A stretch of DNA of 64,000 nucleotides from Aequorivita xiaoshiensis (GCF_022008395.1 NZ_JAIRBB010000010.1:47479-111478); one strand, 5' to 3'. Positions 35,291-44,857 are shown, numbered from the stretch's first letter. A program made the numbers and translations. Notes: generated by a model from the sequence alone, not told the origin.

Positions 35291-36292
35291 ATGATTTTTA
35301 TAGAAAATGAGGATGTAACCAATCCACATCTAAACTTAGCTTTAGAAGAGTATATTTTACGAAATTTTAGTGTAGAGAACGATTATTTATTGTTTTATGT
35401 AAACGAGCCTTCTATTATAATAGGTAGAAATCAAAATACTCTAGAAGAGATTAACCACGAATATGTTGAGCAGAATAATATTCATGTTGTGAGAAGAGTT
35501 TCTGGTGGTGGCGCAGTTTATCACGACTTTGGGAATCTTAACTTTAGTTTTATCACCAATCACGACGTAAAAAGTTTAAACAACTTTAAAAAATTTACAG
35601 CACCTGTAATTAAGGTTTTAAATAACTTAGGGCTTAATGCTGAATTGAAAGGGCGAAATGATATATTAATAGACGAGAAAAAGATATCTGGCACTGCCCA
35701 GTTTTCTACAGGGAAAAGAATGGTGAGCCACGGTACGCTACTTTTTGATACAGATTTAGGAGAAGTTGTAAACGCCCTTAATGTAAAAATGAGTAAAATC
35801 CAGTCTAAAGGTCATAAGTCTGTTAGAAGTCGCGTTGCTAATATTTCAGAGTTTTTAAGAGAACCACTCACCATAGAAACATTTAGAACGTTACTTCTTG
35901 AAGGACTTTACGAAGAAAGTGAGCCTTTTGAAACCTACCGTCTCACAGCAGACGAATGGAAAGCTGTACACCAATTGAAAGAAGAAAAATATGACACTTG
36001 GGATTGGAATTATGGTAAATCTCCAAAATTCAACATTCAGCGCAACAAACGCTTTGCTATCGGAGAAATAGATTTGCGAATTTTTGTCGATAAAGGGCTA
36101 ATTAAGGAATTTAAAGTTTATGGCGATTTCTTTGGAAAAGAACCCGTAGAAACCCTAGAAAACCTATTACAAGAAACCCGTTACGAAAAAGAAAACATCA
36201 CTGAAATCCTTAAAGATGTGAACCTAAAAGAATATTTTGGTGATATCGACGAGGAAGATTTTATAAACTTGGTTTATGGGGATGATGAGTAA
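35291..36292 (+). CDS. lplA: Lipoate-protein ligase A
   Basis: Cytoplasmic enzyme that activates lipoate with ATP and attaches it to E2 subunits and GcvH. 333 residues, the two-domain LplA length. Diagnostic: RRVSGGGAVYHDFGNLNFSF (74-93) with the substrate-binding Gly-rich loop, and KISGTAQF (about 138-145) with the catalytic Lys. The C-terminal accessory domain (about 250-333) is present. Single gene on the plus strand, between the two glycan loci; its 3' side runs into heptamer repeats. Confidence 0.93.
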   Translation: MIFIENEDVTNPHLNLALEEYILRNFSVENDYLLFYVNEPSIIIGRNQNTLEEINHEYVEQNNIHVVRRVSGGGAVYHDFGNLNFSFITNHDVKSLNNFKKFTAPVIKVLNNLGLNAELKGRNDILIDEKKISGTAQFSTGKRMVSHGTLLFDTDLGEVVNALNVKMSKIQSKGHKSVRSRVANISEFLREPLTIETFRTLLLEGLYEESEPFETYRLTADEWKAVHQLKEEKYDTWDWNYGKSPKFNIQRNKRFAIGEIDLRIFVDKGLIKEFKVYGDFFGKEPVETLENLLQETRYEKENITEILKDVNLKEYFGDIDEEDFINLVYGDDE

Positions 36293-36295
36293 TTT

Positions 36296-36620
36296 ATTAG
36301 TTATGAGTTATGAGTTATGAGTTAGGAGTTAGGAGTTATGAGTTATGAGTGTAGAGTTAATAATTATGATTGCAGAATGCAGAATGCGGAATTCAGAATG
36401 CAGTATTATGAAGTTACTTTATTAGTTATGAGTTCAGAGTTATGATTGCGGAGTTAGGAGTGTAGAGTTAATAATTATGAATTAAGAATGCAGATTTAAT
36501 AATTATGAATGCAGAGTGCGGAATTCAGAATTTTGAGGTTACCTTGCTAGTTAGGAGTGTAGAGTTAAGAGTACGGAGTTATGAGTTGTGAGTTATGAAT
36601 TTGGAGTTCTGAGTTAGGTT
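36296..36620. repeat. Heptamer tract: GAGTTNN and NNAGAAT dialects mixed
   Basis: Starts eight bases after the lplA stop. GAGTTAT/GAGTTAG/GAGTGTA units alternate with GCAGAAT, GCGGAAT and TCAGAAT units, mostly at a 7-nt step, interrupted by short unique pieces such as AAGTTACTTTATTAG. At 36410-36545 the same mixture recurs, as if the block had been copied. Confidence 0.85.
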
Positions 36621-36699
36621 TTAAAAGTTATAAATTGAGAGTTTAGAGCAGTTGAAGGATGATGGGTGTTAATTGTAATTATTTGTGAAAAGTCTAAAT

Positions 36700-36812
36700 T
36701 CTAGATTCTTGGCTCTTACGCCCTATGTCTTACGTCCTATGGCCTACTGTCCTACGTCTTATGTCCTATATCCTACGTCCCACATCTAAAATCTAGAATC
36801 TCAAATCTGTCC
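36700..36812. repeat. Heptamer tract: CTACGTC dialect with CTAGANN edges
   Basis: Units such as TTACGTC, CTATGGC, CTACTGT, CTACGTC, TTATGTC, CTATATC follow each other at 7-nt steps, with TCTAGAT/ATCTAGA pieces at both ends. Lies between lplA and the azurin terminator. Confidence 0.8.
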
Positions 36813-36813
36813 C

Positions 36814-36847
36814 AAAAAAAAAGCCACATTTAAAATGCAGCTTTTTT
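36814..36847 (-). terminator. Rho-independent terminator of the azurin gene
   Basis: On the minus strand AAGCTGCATTT pairs with AAATGTGGCTT (with G-U), followed by nine T. It lies 22 bases after the azurin stop. Confidence 0.75.
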
Positions 36848-36868
36848 AATAATTATAGAAACAATAGT

Positions 36869-37387
36869 TTATTCAACGATAAACTTCCCTTGCATGAGCG
36901 CGTAATGTCCTGGGAAGGTACATAGGAAGGTATAGGTACCTGCAGCAGGAGCGTCAAACTCTATAGTAGTTGTTTCTCCTCCACCAATCATTTCGGTATG
37001 GGCGATAAACTTATCTTTCATATCTGCAGGGATATAGTCAGTTTCCTTTGCTAAGGCTGCAGCTTGTCCCACTGTAGCCATATCGGCGTCTGCAGTAAGT
37101 AACGCCCAGTTATGTCCCATAACCTCTTCAGACATTTTACCTACGTGCTTAAGGGTAAGTTTTACTTTTTGACCTGCTTTAACGCGAATCTCACTCTTGT
37201 TAAATTTCATTTGGTCGTTCCCTTCTATAGTAATAACAGCTAAATTAGGATCTGCATTAATATCTTCAGTAACTTCTTTCTCTACTGATTTTTGAGTTCC
37301 GATTTTCATCTCAGTTTTTTCTTCCTTTTTATTATCCCCGCAACTCATAACTAATGCAGCAGCAAAAACTAATAACAACTTTTTCAT
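36869..37387 (-). CDS. Azurin, type 1 blue copper lipoprotein
   Basis: 172 residues. Lipobox ALVMSC with Cys16 means it is membrane-anchored rather than free in the periplasm. A charged linker (17-48) precedes the cupredoxin domain. Copper ligands have azurin spacing: His92 (VMGHNW), Cys156, His161 and Met165 in FLCTFPGHYALMQG. It carries electrons between respiratory complexes or to a reductase. It has its own promoter (37418-37449) and terminator, so it is monocistronic. Confidence 0.94.
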   Translation of the reverse strand: MKKLLLVFAAALVMSCGDNKKEEKTEMKIGTQKSVEKEVTEDINADPNLAVITIEGNDQMKFNKSEIRVKAGQKVKLTLKHVGKMSEEVMGHNWALLTADADMATVGQAAALAKETDYIPADMKDKFIAHTEMIGGGETTTIEFDAPAAGTYTFLCTFPGHYALMQGKFIVE

Positions 37388-37417
37388 GGTTTAAAAATTT
37401 TATGGTTATATCAAAAA

Positions 37418-37449
37418 CAAAGCTAACTGCTATAATCAGCATTTCAAAA
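37418..37449 (-). promoter_or_regulatory. Promoter of the azurin gene
   Basis: On the minus strand TTTTG (37449-37445), a 19-base spacer, then TAGCTTTG (37425-37418). Both halves and the spacing fit the Bacteroidota primary-sigma consensus TTTG-N19-TAnnTTTG. The start codon is 30 bases further. Confidence 0.65.
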
Positions 37450-37529
37450 TTATCACATCAATTCTTTAAATTATTGTGAAAAATATAACAAATTTTTATC
37501 TCTAAAATGAGGATTAAGTAGAATGGGAG

Positions 37530-37860
37530 TTATGAATTATGAGTTATGAGTTATGAGTTAAGAGTTAGGAGTTAGGAGTTAAGAGTTAGGAGTTTAAAAT
37601 GCAGAATTCGGAATTAAGAATACAGAATTATGAATTTGGGATTTACTTGTTGTGAGTGCAGAATTAAGAATTCAGAATGCAGAATGCGGAATTCAGAATT
37701 ATGAGGTTTCCTTACTAGTTATTAATTATGAGTTCAGAGTTAGGAGTTAAGAGTTATGAGTTAGGAGTTAAGAGTGCAGATTTAACAATTATGAATTAAG
37801 AATGCAGACTAAATAATTCAGAATGCAAAATGCAGAATTCAGAATTCAGACTGAGTATTT
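37530..37860. repeat. Heptamer tract: GAGTTNN and NNAGAAT dialects
   Basis: Same two dialects as 36296-36620: runs of GAGTTAT, GAGTTAG, GAGTTAA, then GCAGAAT, TCGGAAT, TAAGAAT, TCAGAAT. Some whole sentences recur, for example ATTATGAGGTT before CCTT at 36528 and 37699. The 7-nt step is kept through most changes of unit. Confidence 0.85.
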
Positions 37861-37945
37861 CTTTATCACAAGGCAAGTCTTACTTCATACCGTCCTAAGT
37901 CCTACGTCCTAAGTCTTATAACTTGTTTTTAAAAACATCTATCCA

Positions 37946-37982
37946 TAAAAAATCCGAAACAAGCCTAGGCCTATTTCGGAAA
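37946..37982 (-). terminator. Terminator of the second glycan locus
   Basis: On the minus strand TTCCGAAATAGGCC is followed by GGCTTGTTTCGGA and a run of six T; CCGAAA pairs with TTTCGG and an inner GGCC/CCTAGG core extends it. It lies 29 bases after the wzc stop and ends the long leftward operon. Confidence 0.75.
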
Positions 37983-38010
37983 TTTCTATAGTTGACATTA
38001 TGGTGTTGGA

Positions 38011-40398
38011 TTAATTCCCAAACATCTTTTGGAAGAATGTCTTCTTAGTTTGACCATAAGTATATCCATATTTGTTACCATAACCAAAATTAGCTTCAGA
38101 AACGTTATTTAAAACAAAGGAAATATTATTGAGCTTACCATTATTTTTATTCTCAATTGGAAAATTAATTAGGTTTTTTTCGGTATACCCCGCTCTTAGG
38201 GTATAAAGAGTTACGTCTGCGTACTTATTAATTAAAATGGTATCCGCAACCAACATTGCTGGAGCAGTATCTACCACTACATAATCAAATCTTGCGGCCA
38301 ATTCATTAAATAATTCACCTGCCCTTTCTTGCATCCATAACTCAGCAGGGTTTGGAGGTATTACTCCAGACATTAATAAAGATAAGTTTTTATTTTTTCC
38401 TGCAGGTTGCAAATAGTCATCGACTGTTGTATCCGGATAAACCAAATACTCCACGACACCTGACTTATTGTAATCCCCATCTATATAACGTTGAATTTGC
38501 GGGTTTCGAATATCTGCCCCTACTAATACCACTTTAGCTCCACCATATGCTAAAGTAACCGCAAGATTTGAAGAAACAAAGGTTTTACCTTCACCTTTAA
38601 TAGTAGAGGTTACAAAAATGGTATTTCCTTTATCTTCTTTATTTGTTTTATTCAACATTAAGTACTTTAAATTAGTACTCATTATTCTAAAAGACTCAGC
38701 GAGTATGGAAGTATCGTTAACTTGAACTAAATCTTCTTCCTTATTACCTAATTCCGGTATTTCTCCTACTATTGGAATATGCCTAGATTTACTTTCGATA
38801 AAGGAGCGATTTCTAATTTTATTATCAAATAATTTTCCTAAGTAAATTATAAGAAAAGGAATAGAAATCCCTAAAAACAATGCACCCATGTGTAAGATCC
38901 TTTTGTTAGGCGCTACAGGGGCCATGCTACTATATGGCGCATCGACTACTTTAACTTTTGGGGCTGTTACCGCCAAGGAAATGGCATTTTCCTCTCTTTT
39001 TTGTAAAAGATATAAATAGAGTGTTTCTTTAATTTCCTGTTGTCTACTTATACCTCTAAAAACCTTTTCCTTTTCCGGAATTTGATAAATTTCGGAGCCA
39101 ATTTTACGCATTTCTTTATTAATCTCTCCCAAACTAATTCGAAGATTGCTTTTAGCATTTTTCATGCTCTTTAAAACATTTCCTCGAAGTTCTTCAATTT
39201 GTTGGTCTAGACCTACGACCATTGGATTTTTGGTGGTGCTGCTCTGTAATAACCGATTTCGTTCTAATATTAATTGGTTATATTTATCCACTTCTCCTGC
39301 AAAACTTTCCTCACCAACACCCAAATTTGCGGGTAGCAAATCCTTTTCTGAACTATTTTTAAAATAATCCATCATAGTGTTAATTAATGCAATTTGAGTT
39401 TCTAGCTCTATCTGTTGTCTATTAATTTGACTTGCACTTTCTAGAAATATTTGACTTTCCGCTTCAATATTAGTAAGCCTATTTTCTTCTTTAAAATCTA
39501 CCTTACCCGTTTCAACGCTATCTAATTCATTAGTAATAATTTCAAGTCTCCCTTGTATAAAATCTGCAGTATTTTGAGCCACGAGATTTTTATCTTCCAT
39601 GGAATCTTGATTGTATTGCTTCACCAATTCATCTAAAATTGCCCTTGATTTTTCAGGTATAGCTGAAATTAAAGACAATTTCAGAACACTACTCATTTCC
39701 AGTATCGATGAAACATTTATAGCTGCACTAATGCCGTTAGCCACTTGTTCCCGTTTTTGAAATCTCACACGAATTTCAGGGTAATTGTCAAAAGAATCGG
39801 TATTTTCTAATACACTTCTTAGGTTTGGAGTCACGAATAAAGACACTCGTTTCAATTCAATTGAATCTCCAAAAGTATAGTCCCCAATTTTTTCTCTTAC
39901 ATTATTAAAAACAGTAAATTGTGTTGTGGAAATAGGTTTAAAGTAAAAAGTACCTGTAAAATCTTTATCGGTACTATTAGACTTTATAACTTTAACATCA
40001 AAAGGTTTATTATCGAATATCTCAGTATCCAAAATATTTCCTTCTACAAAGTAAGAAACGGTAAGGTTAAGTTTATCTACAACTTTCTCACTTAAACTTT
40101 TAGATTTTAAAACGACCTTCAGGTTTTCGAAGTCAACTACATTGAGTTTGTCCACTAATCCCAAATCGTTAAAAGCAGCTAACTCTGAGGAGGATTTGCT
40201 ATTCTCATTTTTAAGCAAAATGGTAGTAGTTGTGGAATAAGTTAATGGTGTATATCGCAGATATATAGTAACAATAACAAATGCTACTAATACAGAAACA
40301 ACGAACCAAGGCCATTTTCTAAGGTAAATGGCAACATGATCTCGGATAGAACTATCTTGATCTGATTCTTTATTTGTATCTTGAGGTAATTCTTGCAT
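38011..40398 (-). CDS. Wzc-type polysaccharide co-polymerase and tyrosine autokinase
   Basis: 795 residues: a first membrane helix (about 30-48), Wzz domain, a long periplasmic coiled-coil part (about 280-470), a second helix (about 510-530), and a cytoplasmic BY-kinase domain with Walker A in TSTIKGEGKT (597-606), Walker A' VGADIRNP (about 626-633), Walker B YVVVDTAP (706-713) and a C-terminal Tyr cluster (Y773, Y777, Y779, Y781). It controls chain length and export with Wza. In the A' motif the first Asp of the usual DxDxR is Gly, leaving ADIR. Last gene of its operon. Confidence 0.94.
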   Translation of the reverse strand: MQELPQDTNKESDQDSSIRDHVAIYLRKWPWFVVSVLVAFVIVTIYLRYTPLTYSTTTTILLKNENSKSSSELAAFNDLGLVDKLNVVDFENLKVVLKSKSLSEKVVDKLNLTVSYFVEGNILDTEIFDNKPFDVKVIKSNSTDKDFTGTFYFKPISTTQFTVFNNVREKIGDYTFGDSIELKRVSLFVTPNLRSVLENTDSFDNYPEIRVRFQKREQVANGISAAINVSSILEMSSVLKLSLISAIPEKSRAILDELVKQYNQDSMEDKNLVAQNTADFIQGRLEIITNELDSVETGKVDFKEENRLTNIEAESQIFLESASQINRQQIELETQIALINTMMDYFKNSSEKDLLPANLGVGEESFAGEVDKYNQLILERNRLLQSSTTKNPMVVGLDQQIEELRGNVLKSMKNAKSNLRISLGEINKEMRKIGSEIYQIPEKEKVFRGISRQQEIKETLYLYLLQKREENAISLAVTAPKVKVVDAPYSSMAPVAPNKRILHMGALFLGISIPFLIIYLGKLFDNKIRNRSFIESKSRHIPIVGEIPELGNKEEDLVQVNDTSILAESFRIMSTNLKYLMLNKTNKEDKGNTIFVTSTIKGEGKTFVSSNLAVTLAYGGAKVVLVGADIRNPQIQRYIDGDYNKSGVVEYLVYPDTTVDDYLQPAGKNKNLSLLMSGVIPPNPAELWMQERAGELFNELAARFDYVVVDTAPAMLVADTILINKYADVTLYTLRAGYTEKNLINFPIENKNNGKLNNISFVLNNVSEANFGYGNKYGYTYGQTKKTFFQKMFGN

Positions 40399-40401
40399 AT
40401 T

Positions 40402-41160
40402 TTACTTTATAAAAACAACAATTATGGTAATTAATAACGAAGCTACACTTATTATAGTTCGTAAATAATTATTATCATTATATGATTGTACAGCTGCACT
40501 ATTAGGCTCAACATAAATTAGATCGTTTTGTTGTAAGTAATAAAATTCACTTTCCATAATTTTTACATCTCTTAAATCTAAATAGGCATATTCTTTTTTA
40601 CCATTTGTCTCTCTCAATACCAAAACATTATCTCTTTTTCCTTGAATATGTAAATCCCCGGCAAGACTTATTGCTTCAGGCAAGGTTAATCGTTCTCCTT
40701 GAACTGCAAAAGTACCTGGTTTGTTAACAGCTCCTAAAACACTAACTTTAAAGTTTAAAATATTAATGGTTACAATAGGGTCTAAAATGTACTCAGATAT
40801 TCTCTTGGTAAGATATTCACTTAATTCTGCTCTTGTAAGACCTGCAGCTTTTACTTTTCCCAAAACGGGAAAATTAATAGTACCATCTGCCCCTGTTAAA
40901 TAGCCTTGATTTTGAGCCAGTACTCCCCCACTCGACTCTAATACCAAATTAAAGGGTTTTACCGCTGAAGGGTCATAGGCAGTAACCGTAATACTTAAAA
41001 TATCATTGGGTTTAATTTTAAAATTATTTTGCACACTATCAAGTTGTTCTAACGCATCGGGTAGGTTTTGAAAATACGCTATTTCTTTTCTAGAAGCACA
41101 GGAAGCAATAAGAAACAGCAACAATATAGGAACTAATACCTTAATCGAGATTCTTTTCAT
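40402..41160 (-). CDS. Polysaccharide export lipoprotein, Wza family
   Basis: 252 residues. Lipobox LIASCAS with the Cys near residue 21, then the export domain IKPNDILSITVTAYDPSAV (about 49-67) and SLBB-type repeats (VSVLGAVNKPGTFAV about 134-148), and a hydrophobic C-terminal segment (about 232-250). It is shorter than E. coli Wza (379), as usual in Bacteroidota. Forms the outer-membrane channel with Wzc, whose gene begins three bases after this stop. TATATTTG at 41177-41184 is a possible -7 element. Confidence 0.92.
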   Translation of the reverse strand: MKRISIKVLVPILLLFLIASCASRKEIAYFQNLPDALEQLDSVQNNFKIKPNDILSITVTAYDPSAVKPFNLVLESSGGVLAQNQGYLTGADGTINFPVLGKVKAAGLTRAELSEYLTKRISEYILDPIVTINILNFKVSVLGAVNKPGTFAVQGERLTLPEAISLAGDLHIQGKRDNVLVLRETNGKKEYAYLDLRDVKIMESEFYYLQQNDLIYVEPNSAAVQSYNDNNYLRTIISVASLLITIIVVFIK

Positions 41161-41176
41161 TTATAATAATTTATTG

Positions 41177-41184
41177 CAAATATA
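41177..41184 (-). promoter_or_regulatory. Possible -7 element before the Wza gene
   Basis: TATATTTG on the minus strand fits TAnnTTTG, 16 bases before the start codon. It would give a very short leader and has no evident -33 partner, so an internal promoter is only suggested. Confidence 0.3.
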
Positions 41185-41225
41185 ATTTTTTATTGATAGC
41201 GTTAAAATTGTAATTCAAATAGAAT

Positions 41226-43193
41226 TTATTCAATATGTTTATCTAAAGTTGAATATTCCGAATTTTGGCTTACAAATTCTGGCACTAATATTTTAAGCTT
41301 TTTAATGATATCCTTCTTTTTTCCCACACTATCCGCCATAAGTTCTAACTCATCAATAGCATTGCAAATAACGGAATAATCATAAGGCACTGTACTACAA
41401 ACCATAATTTTTGGATGGTAAGTTGGAAGTGTATTTTCTCCGTCTATTAAAAGTTCCTCATACAATTTCTCGCCTTGCCTCAATCCCACTATCTCAATAG
41501 GAATATCTTTATAGGGTTTAAAGCCACTAAGCTTAATCATTCGTTCGGCCAAATCTAATATTTTAACAGGTTTCCCCATATCAAAAACAAATATCTCTCC
41601 TCCTTTTCCCATGGTTCCCGCTTGTAAAACTAGCTGACAAGCTTCTTTAATGGTCATAAAATAACGAATAATATCCTTATGCGTTACTGTTACTGGGCCA
41701 CCATTTTTAATTTGCTCTCTAAAAAAAGGAATTACCGAGCCATTACTGCCCAATACATTTCCAAATCGCGTAGTGATAAATTTAGTTTTTATCCCCGGAG
41801 TACGCTGTAAGGACTGTACAAACATTTCAGCAGCCCGTTTTGACGCCCCCATCACGTTACTCGGGTTTACTGCTTTATCTGTAGAAACCATTACAAAACG
41901 TTCACATTCGTACTTTACAGATAGTTCTGCTAAAGTGCGCGTTCCTACTATATTTGTTCTAATCGCCTCCCTAGGATGCCGCTCCATCATAGGCACGTGT
42001 TTATAGGCTGCAGCGTGATACACTACATCAAACTTAAACTTTTTAAAAATACCCTCCATTCTTCCTTTCTTAGTTACATCGGCAAGGAAGATGCTGTAAT
42101 TAAGATGTGGAAAGTTATTCTTTAAGTATATTTCTATCCCGTGTAAAGGACTTTCACCATTGTCTAAAACAACTAATAATCTAGGGTTTATTTCAGCTAT
42201 TTGTCGAACTAATTCACTTCCTATACTTCCTGCTCCTCCAGTAATTAGAATCGTTTTATCTTTAAGATCTTTTGATATTAGCTCTATATCTGTTTCAATT
42301 ACACTGCGCTCCAAAAGGTCCTCGATTCTAAGAGGGTCAATCTTTAATGGTTTTTTTGAAATATCACTCCATTGCTCTGGCAATGATAAATTATAAACTT
42401 CAAGCCCTACAGAAAAACACGCTTCGGCAATAGAGTTTCGTTCTTCAACGGAAAGCAAATCTCCAACGAACAACACCCCATCTGCATTGTGCTTAGATTT
42501 GGTCGATTCTAAGTTTGTTTCAATATCATCATCGGTATAACAAACAGGAAGATTTAATATTTTGAAACGCTTACGCTTTTCTTTAGTAGTTAAAAAAGCT
42601 ACTGGTCGATAAATAGAAGCAGAATCGGATAAAATAGCATGGGATAGGGAAATTGTTTTATCGTCAATTCCCAATACAATAACGCGCTTTTTTAAACGGC
42701 CCGCAGTAGCTGCAGCGCGAAGAAAGCGATACATTTCTTTTATAGTTATTCTAAAGGCTAATAATAGAGTTAACGAAAAAAAGGCATAAAGCAATATAGT
42801 AGTTGTAAGGAATAGTTTGGTGCCATTAAAATAATAAAACACCATGTTCCCTGCCATAGTAATAAATAGAAATGCCAAGGTAGATTTCGCAAAACGATAC
42901 ACATCGGCAAATGTGCTATGTCGTATAATTCCAGAATAGGTTCGAAAAACAATAAAACATAAAAAATGTATACCTATAAGCAATAAGGCTTTTTCAGGAA
43001 TAGATAGGAATTGGTTAAAAAATACAGGGGATTCACTTAAGATAAGCCAAGTAAGCAAAAAGGAGACGCCACAAATAGAAAGGTCTATTAATGCCACTAT
43101 CCAACGCGGTAAATAGCGTTGTCCTAAAATAAAGTCTCTAAACCTGCTGTAAAGTCTAAAGGCAAGAAAAGTAAATTTTCCTGGCATTTTCAT
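41226..43193 (-). CDS. UDP-GlcNAc 4,6-dehydratase, membrane-bound (PglF/CapD/FlaA1-like)
   Basis: 655 residues. Four membrane helices (about 30-150), a linker nucleotide-binding region, then the extended SDR: GGAGSIG (319-325), YHAAAYKHVPMME (392-404), STDK (437-440) and M448-x-x-x-K452, where Met replaces the usual Tyr as in inverting and PglF-type 4,6-dehydratases. It would make the 4-keto-6-deoxy sugar nucleotide. Its ATG overlaps the stop of the aminotransferase gene by one base, and PglD- and PglC-like genes lie upstream, so this is the first step of a bacillosamine-type path. Confidence 0.9.
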   Translation of the reverse strand: MKMPGKFTFLAFRLYSRFRDFILGQRYLPRWIVALIDLSICGVSFLLTWLILSESPVFFNQFLSIPEKALLLIGIHFLCFIVFRTYSGIIRHSTFADVYRFAKSTLAFLFITMAGNMVFYYFNGTKLFLTTTILLYAFFSLTLLLAFRITIKEMYRFLRAAATAGRLKKRVIVLGIDDKTISLSHAILSDSASIYRPVAFLTTKEKRKRFKILNLPVCYTDDDIETNLESTKSKHNADGVLFVGDLLSVEERNSIAEACFSVGLEVYNLSLPEQWSDISKKPLKIDPLRIEDLLERSVIETDIELISKDLKDKTILITGGAGSIGSELVRQIAEINPRLLVVLDNGESPLHGIEIYLKNNFPHLNYSIFLADVTKKGRMEGIFKKFKFDVVYHAAAYKHVPMMERHPREAIRTNIVGTRTLAELSVKYECERFVMVSTDKAVNPSNVMGASKRAAEMFVQSLQRTPGIKTKFITTRFGNVLGSNGSVIPFFREQIKNGGPVTVTHKDIIRYFMTIKEACQLVLQAGTMGKGGEIFVFDMGKPVKILDLAERMIKLSGFKPYKDIPIEIVGLRQGEKLYEELLIDGENTLPTYHPKIMVCSTVPYDYSVICNAIDELELMADSVGKKKDIIKKLKILVPEFVSQNSEYSTLDKHIE

Positions 43194-44335
43194 TATACGC
43201 TATTTTTTAAATAGTTAATAATCGTCTCTGTAATCCTTGATCTATCTGCATCAATTAAATTACTTCCTGAAGGCAAACACAAACCAGTTTCAAAAAGTCG
43301 TTCCCCTACCCCATTTACATATGAAGGTGCATCCTTAAATACAGGTTGTAAATGCATTGGTTTCCATAAAGGTCTTGCCTCGATGTTTTCAGTTAATAAA
43401 AACGTGCGTAGGGCTTCAGGATTTAATTTTGCTGTGGTATGTGTAAATGTAATACAACTCAACCAATGATTGCTGTAAACTTTTTCATTTGTTTCTTTAA
43501 AAACCTCTATTTCTTTTACATCTTTAAAAAGATCTTGATAAAATAAATTCATATCCCGTCGTAAGGATACGTGTTTATCGAGAACCTCCATTTGTCCGCA
43601 GCCTATTCCAGCGCTTACATTGCTAAGCCTATAGTTATATCCTATTTCAGAATGCTGATAATGTGGTGCGTCATCCCTAGCTTGTGTTGCTAAAAATATA
43701 GCTTTGTTTTTATGAGCAAGTTTTTTTGAAACTAAAGCTCCTCCACCTGAAGTGGTTATTATTTTATTCCCATTAAATGACAAAATAGAAATATCACCAA
43801 AAGTTCCGCATTTTTGCCCATTATAACTACTCCCTAGAGCTTCAGCACTATCCTCAACAATAGGAATATCATATTTATTAGCAATTGCTCTTAAGGCTGT
43901 TACTTTATATGGCATACCATATAAATGAACGGCCACTATAGCTTTAGGCTTTTTTCCTTTCGCTAGACGATCTTTTATTGCTGTTTCCAATAATTCAGGA
44001 CACAAATTCCAAGTTTCCGCTTCACTATCTACAAATACAGGAGTTGCCCCTTGATAAAGGATTGGATTGGCTGAAGCTGAAAAGGTCATACTTTGACATA
44101 TAACTTCGTCCCCTGTGCTTACGCCTAAAATTATTAATGCTAAATGAATTGCTGAAGTACCAGAACTAAGGGCTGCCACATGGCTTCCCGCCTGTAAATA
44201 CTGCTCCAATAACGATTCAAATTGGGAAACGTTTGGCCCTAAAGGTGCTATCCAGTTTGTCTGAAATGCTTCTTTTACAAAGTCCAATTCACTACCGCCC
44301 ATGTGGGGTGAAGAGAGGTAAATCTTATCTTTCAT
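43193..44335 (-). CDS. Sugar 4-aminotransferase, PglE-like (DegT family)
   Basis: PLP enzyme that would aminate the 4-keto product of the adjacent dehydratase. PLP Lys is K191 in FNGNKIITTSGGG (188-200), PLP-ring Asp in VEDSAEALG (D162), phosphate site SSGTSAIHLA (58-67). 380 residues. Stop and next start overlap by one base. It differs clearly from the DegT protein at 21746. The SxH/F-N-G-N-K context is that of PglE/LegC-type enzymes. Confidence 0.9.
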   Translation of the reverse strand: MKDKIYLSSPHMGGSELDFVKEAFQTNWIAPLGPNVSQFESLLEQYLQAGSHVAALSSGTSAIHLALIILGVSTGDEVICQSMTFSASANPILYQGATPVFVDSEAETWNLCPELLETAIKDRLAKGKKPKAIVAVHLYGMPYKVTALRAIANKYDIPIVEDSAEALGSSYNGQKCGTFGDISILSFNGNKIITTSGGGALVSKKLAHKNKAIFLATQARDDAPHYQHSEIGYNYRLSNVSAGIGCGQMEVLDKHVSLRRDMNLFYQDLFKDVKEIEVFKETNEKVYSNHWLSCITFTHTTAKLNPEALRTFLLTENIEARPLWKPMHLQPVFKDAPSYVNGVGERLFETGLCLPSGSNLIDADRSRITETIINYLKNSV

Positions 44336-44857
44336 TAATTATAGAATAATTGAAAACTAATTATTATGAAGGTGGAAAAATTTCCGTTAATCATCTCACA
44401 CATAATAGGTTTCTGTTAGATTACATTTTTGTTTAAATAAACAGTAATCAGGGAGTTTACAAAGATATAAATTATTTACCCAAATATAGCAAGAACACAT
44501 CACTACTCATAGAATAGTTTTAAGCAATTAATTAATATAAAATACTTACAACATTAAATCCTAACAAATTGAAGAGCACTTCATTTAATCAATTCTAAAC
44601 CCCTAATTTTCGTCTCACGTCTTCTGTCCTACGTCCTATGTCTTATGTCTTGCGTCTTGTGTCCTACGTCTTACGTCCTACATCTTACCTCCTATGTCAA
44701 ACATCCTACTTCTTACGTTCTATGTCTTACGTCCTACATCTTACGTCTTATGTCTTACGTCTTATGTCTTACATCCTATGTCTTACATCCTATGTCTTAC
44801 CTCCTATGTCTTACGTCCTACGTCCTACGTCTTACGTCCTACATCTTACCTCCTATG
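44336..44857. other. Intergenic stretch inside the second glycan locus
   Basis: 522 bases between the PglE-like gene and the sugar transferase gene. The right half is a heptamer tract (44608-44855). In the left half nothing was recognised beyond an AT-rich sequence that could hold a promoter. Confidence 0.6.
44608..44855. repeat. Long heptamer tract, CTACGTC dialect
   Basis: About 35 consecutive 7-nt units such as CTACGTC, TTATGTC, TTACATC, CTATGTC, TTACCTC. Read in the plus frames it gives artificial peptides with a strict seven-residue repeat (MSYVLRL-like), because 21 nt equals three units. It ends three bases from the stop of the sugar transferase gene. Confidence 0.92.

Larger units (their letters stand above)
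36293..36868. other. Intergenic stretch after lplA
   Basis: 576 bases between convergent lplA and azurin genes, made almost wholly of heptamer tracts (36296-36620, 36700-36812) and the azurin terminator at 36814-36847. No gene seen. Confidence 0.7.
37388..38010. other. Intergenic stretch between azurin and wzc
   Basis: 623 bases without a gene: azurin promoter (37418-37449), heptamer tracts (37530-37860), a short CTACGTC block near 37889-37920, and the terminator of the capsule operon (37946-37982). Confidence 0.65.

Noticed and set aside
38011..40398. Wzc inactive because of Gly in the Walker A' motif
   Set aside because: The GADIRNP form keeps the second Asp and Arg, and Walker A, Walker B and the Tyr cluster are intact, so loss of activity is not supported.
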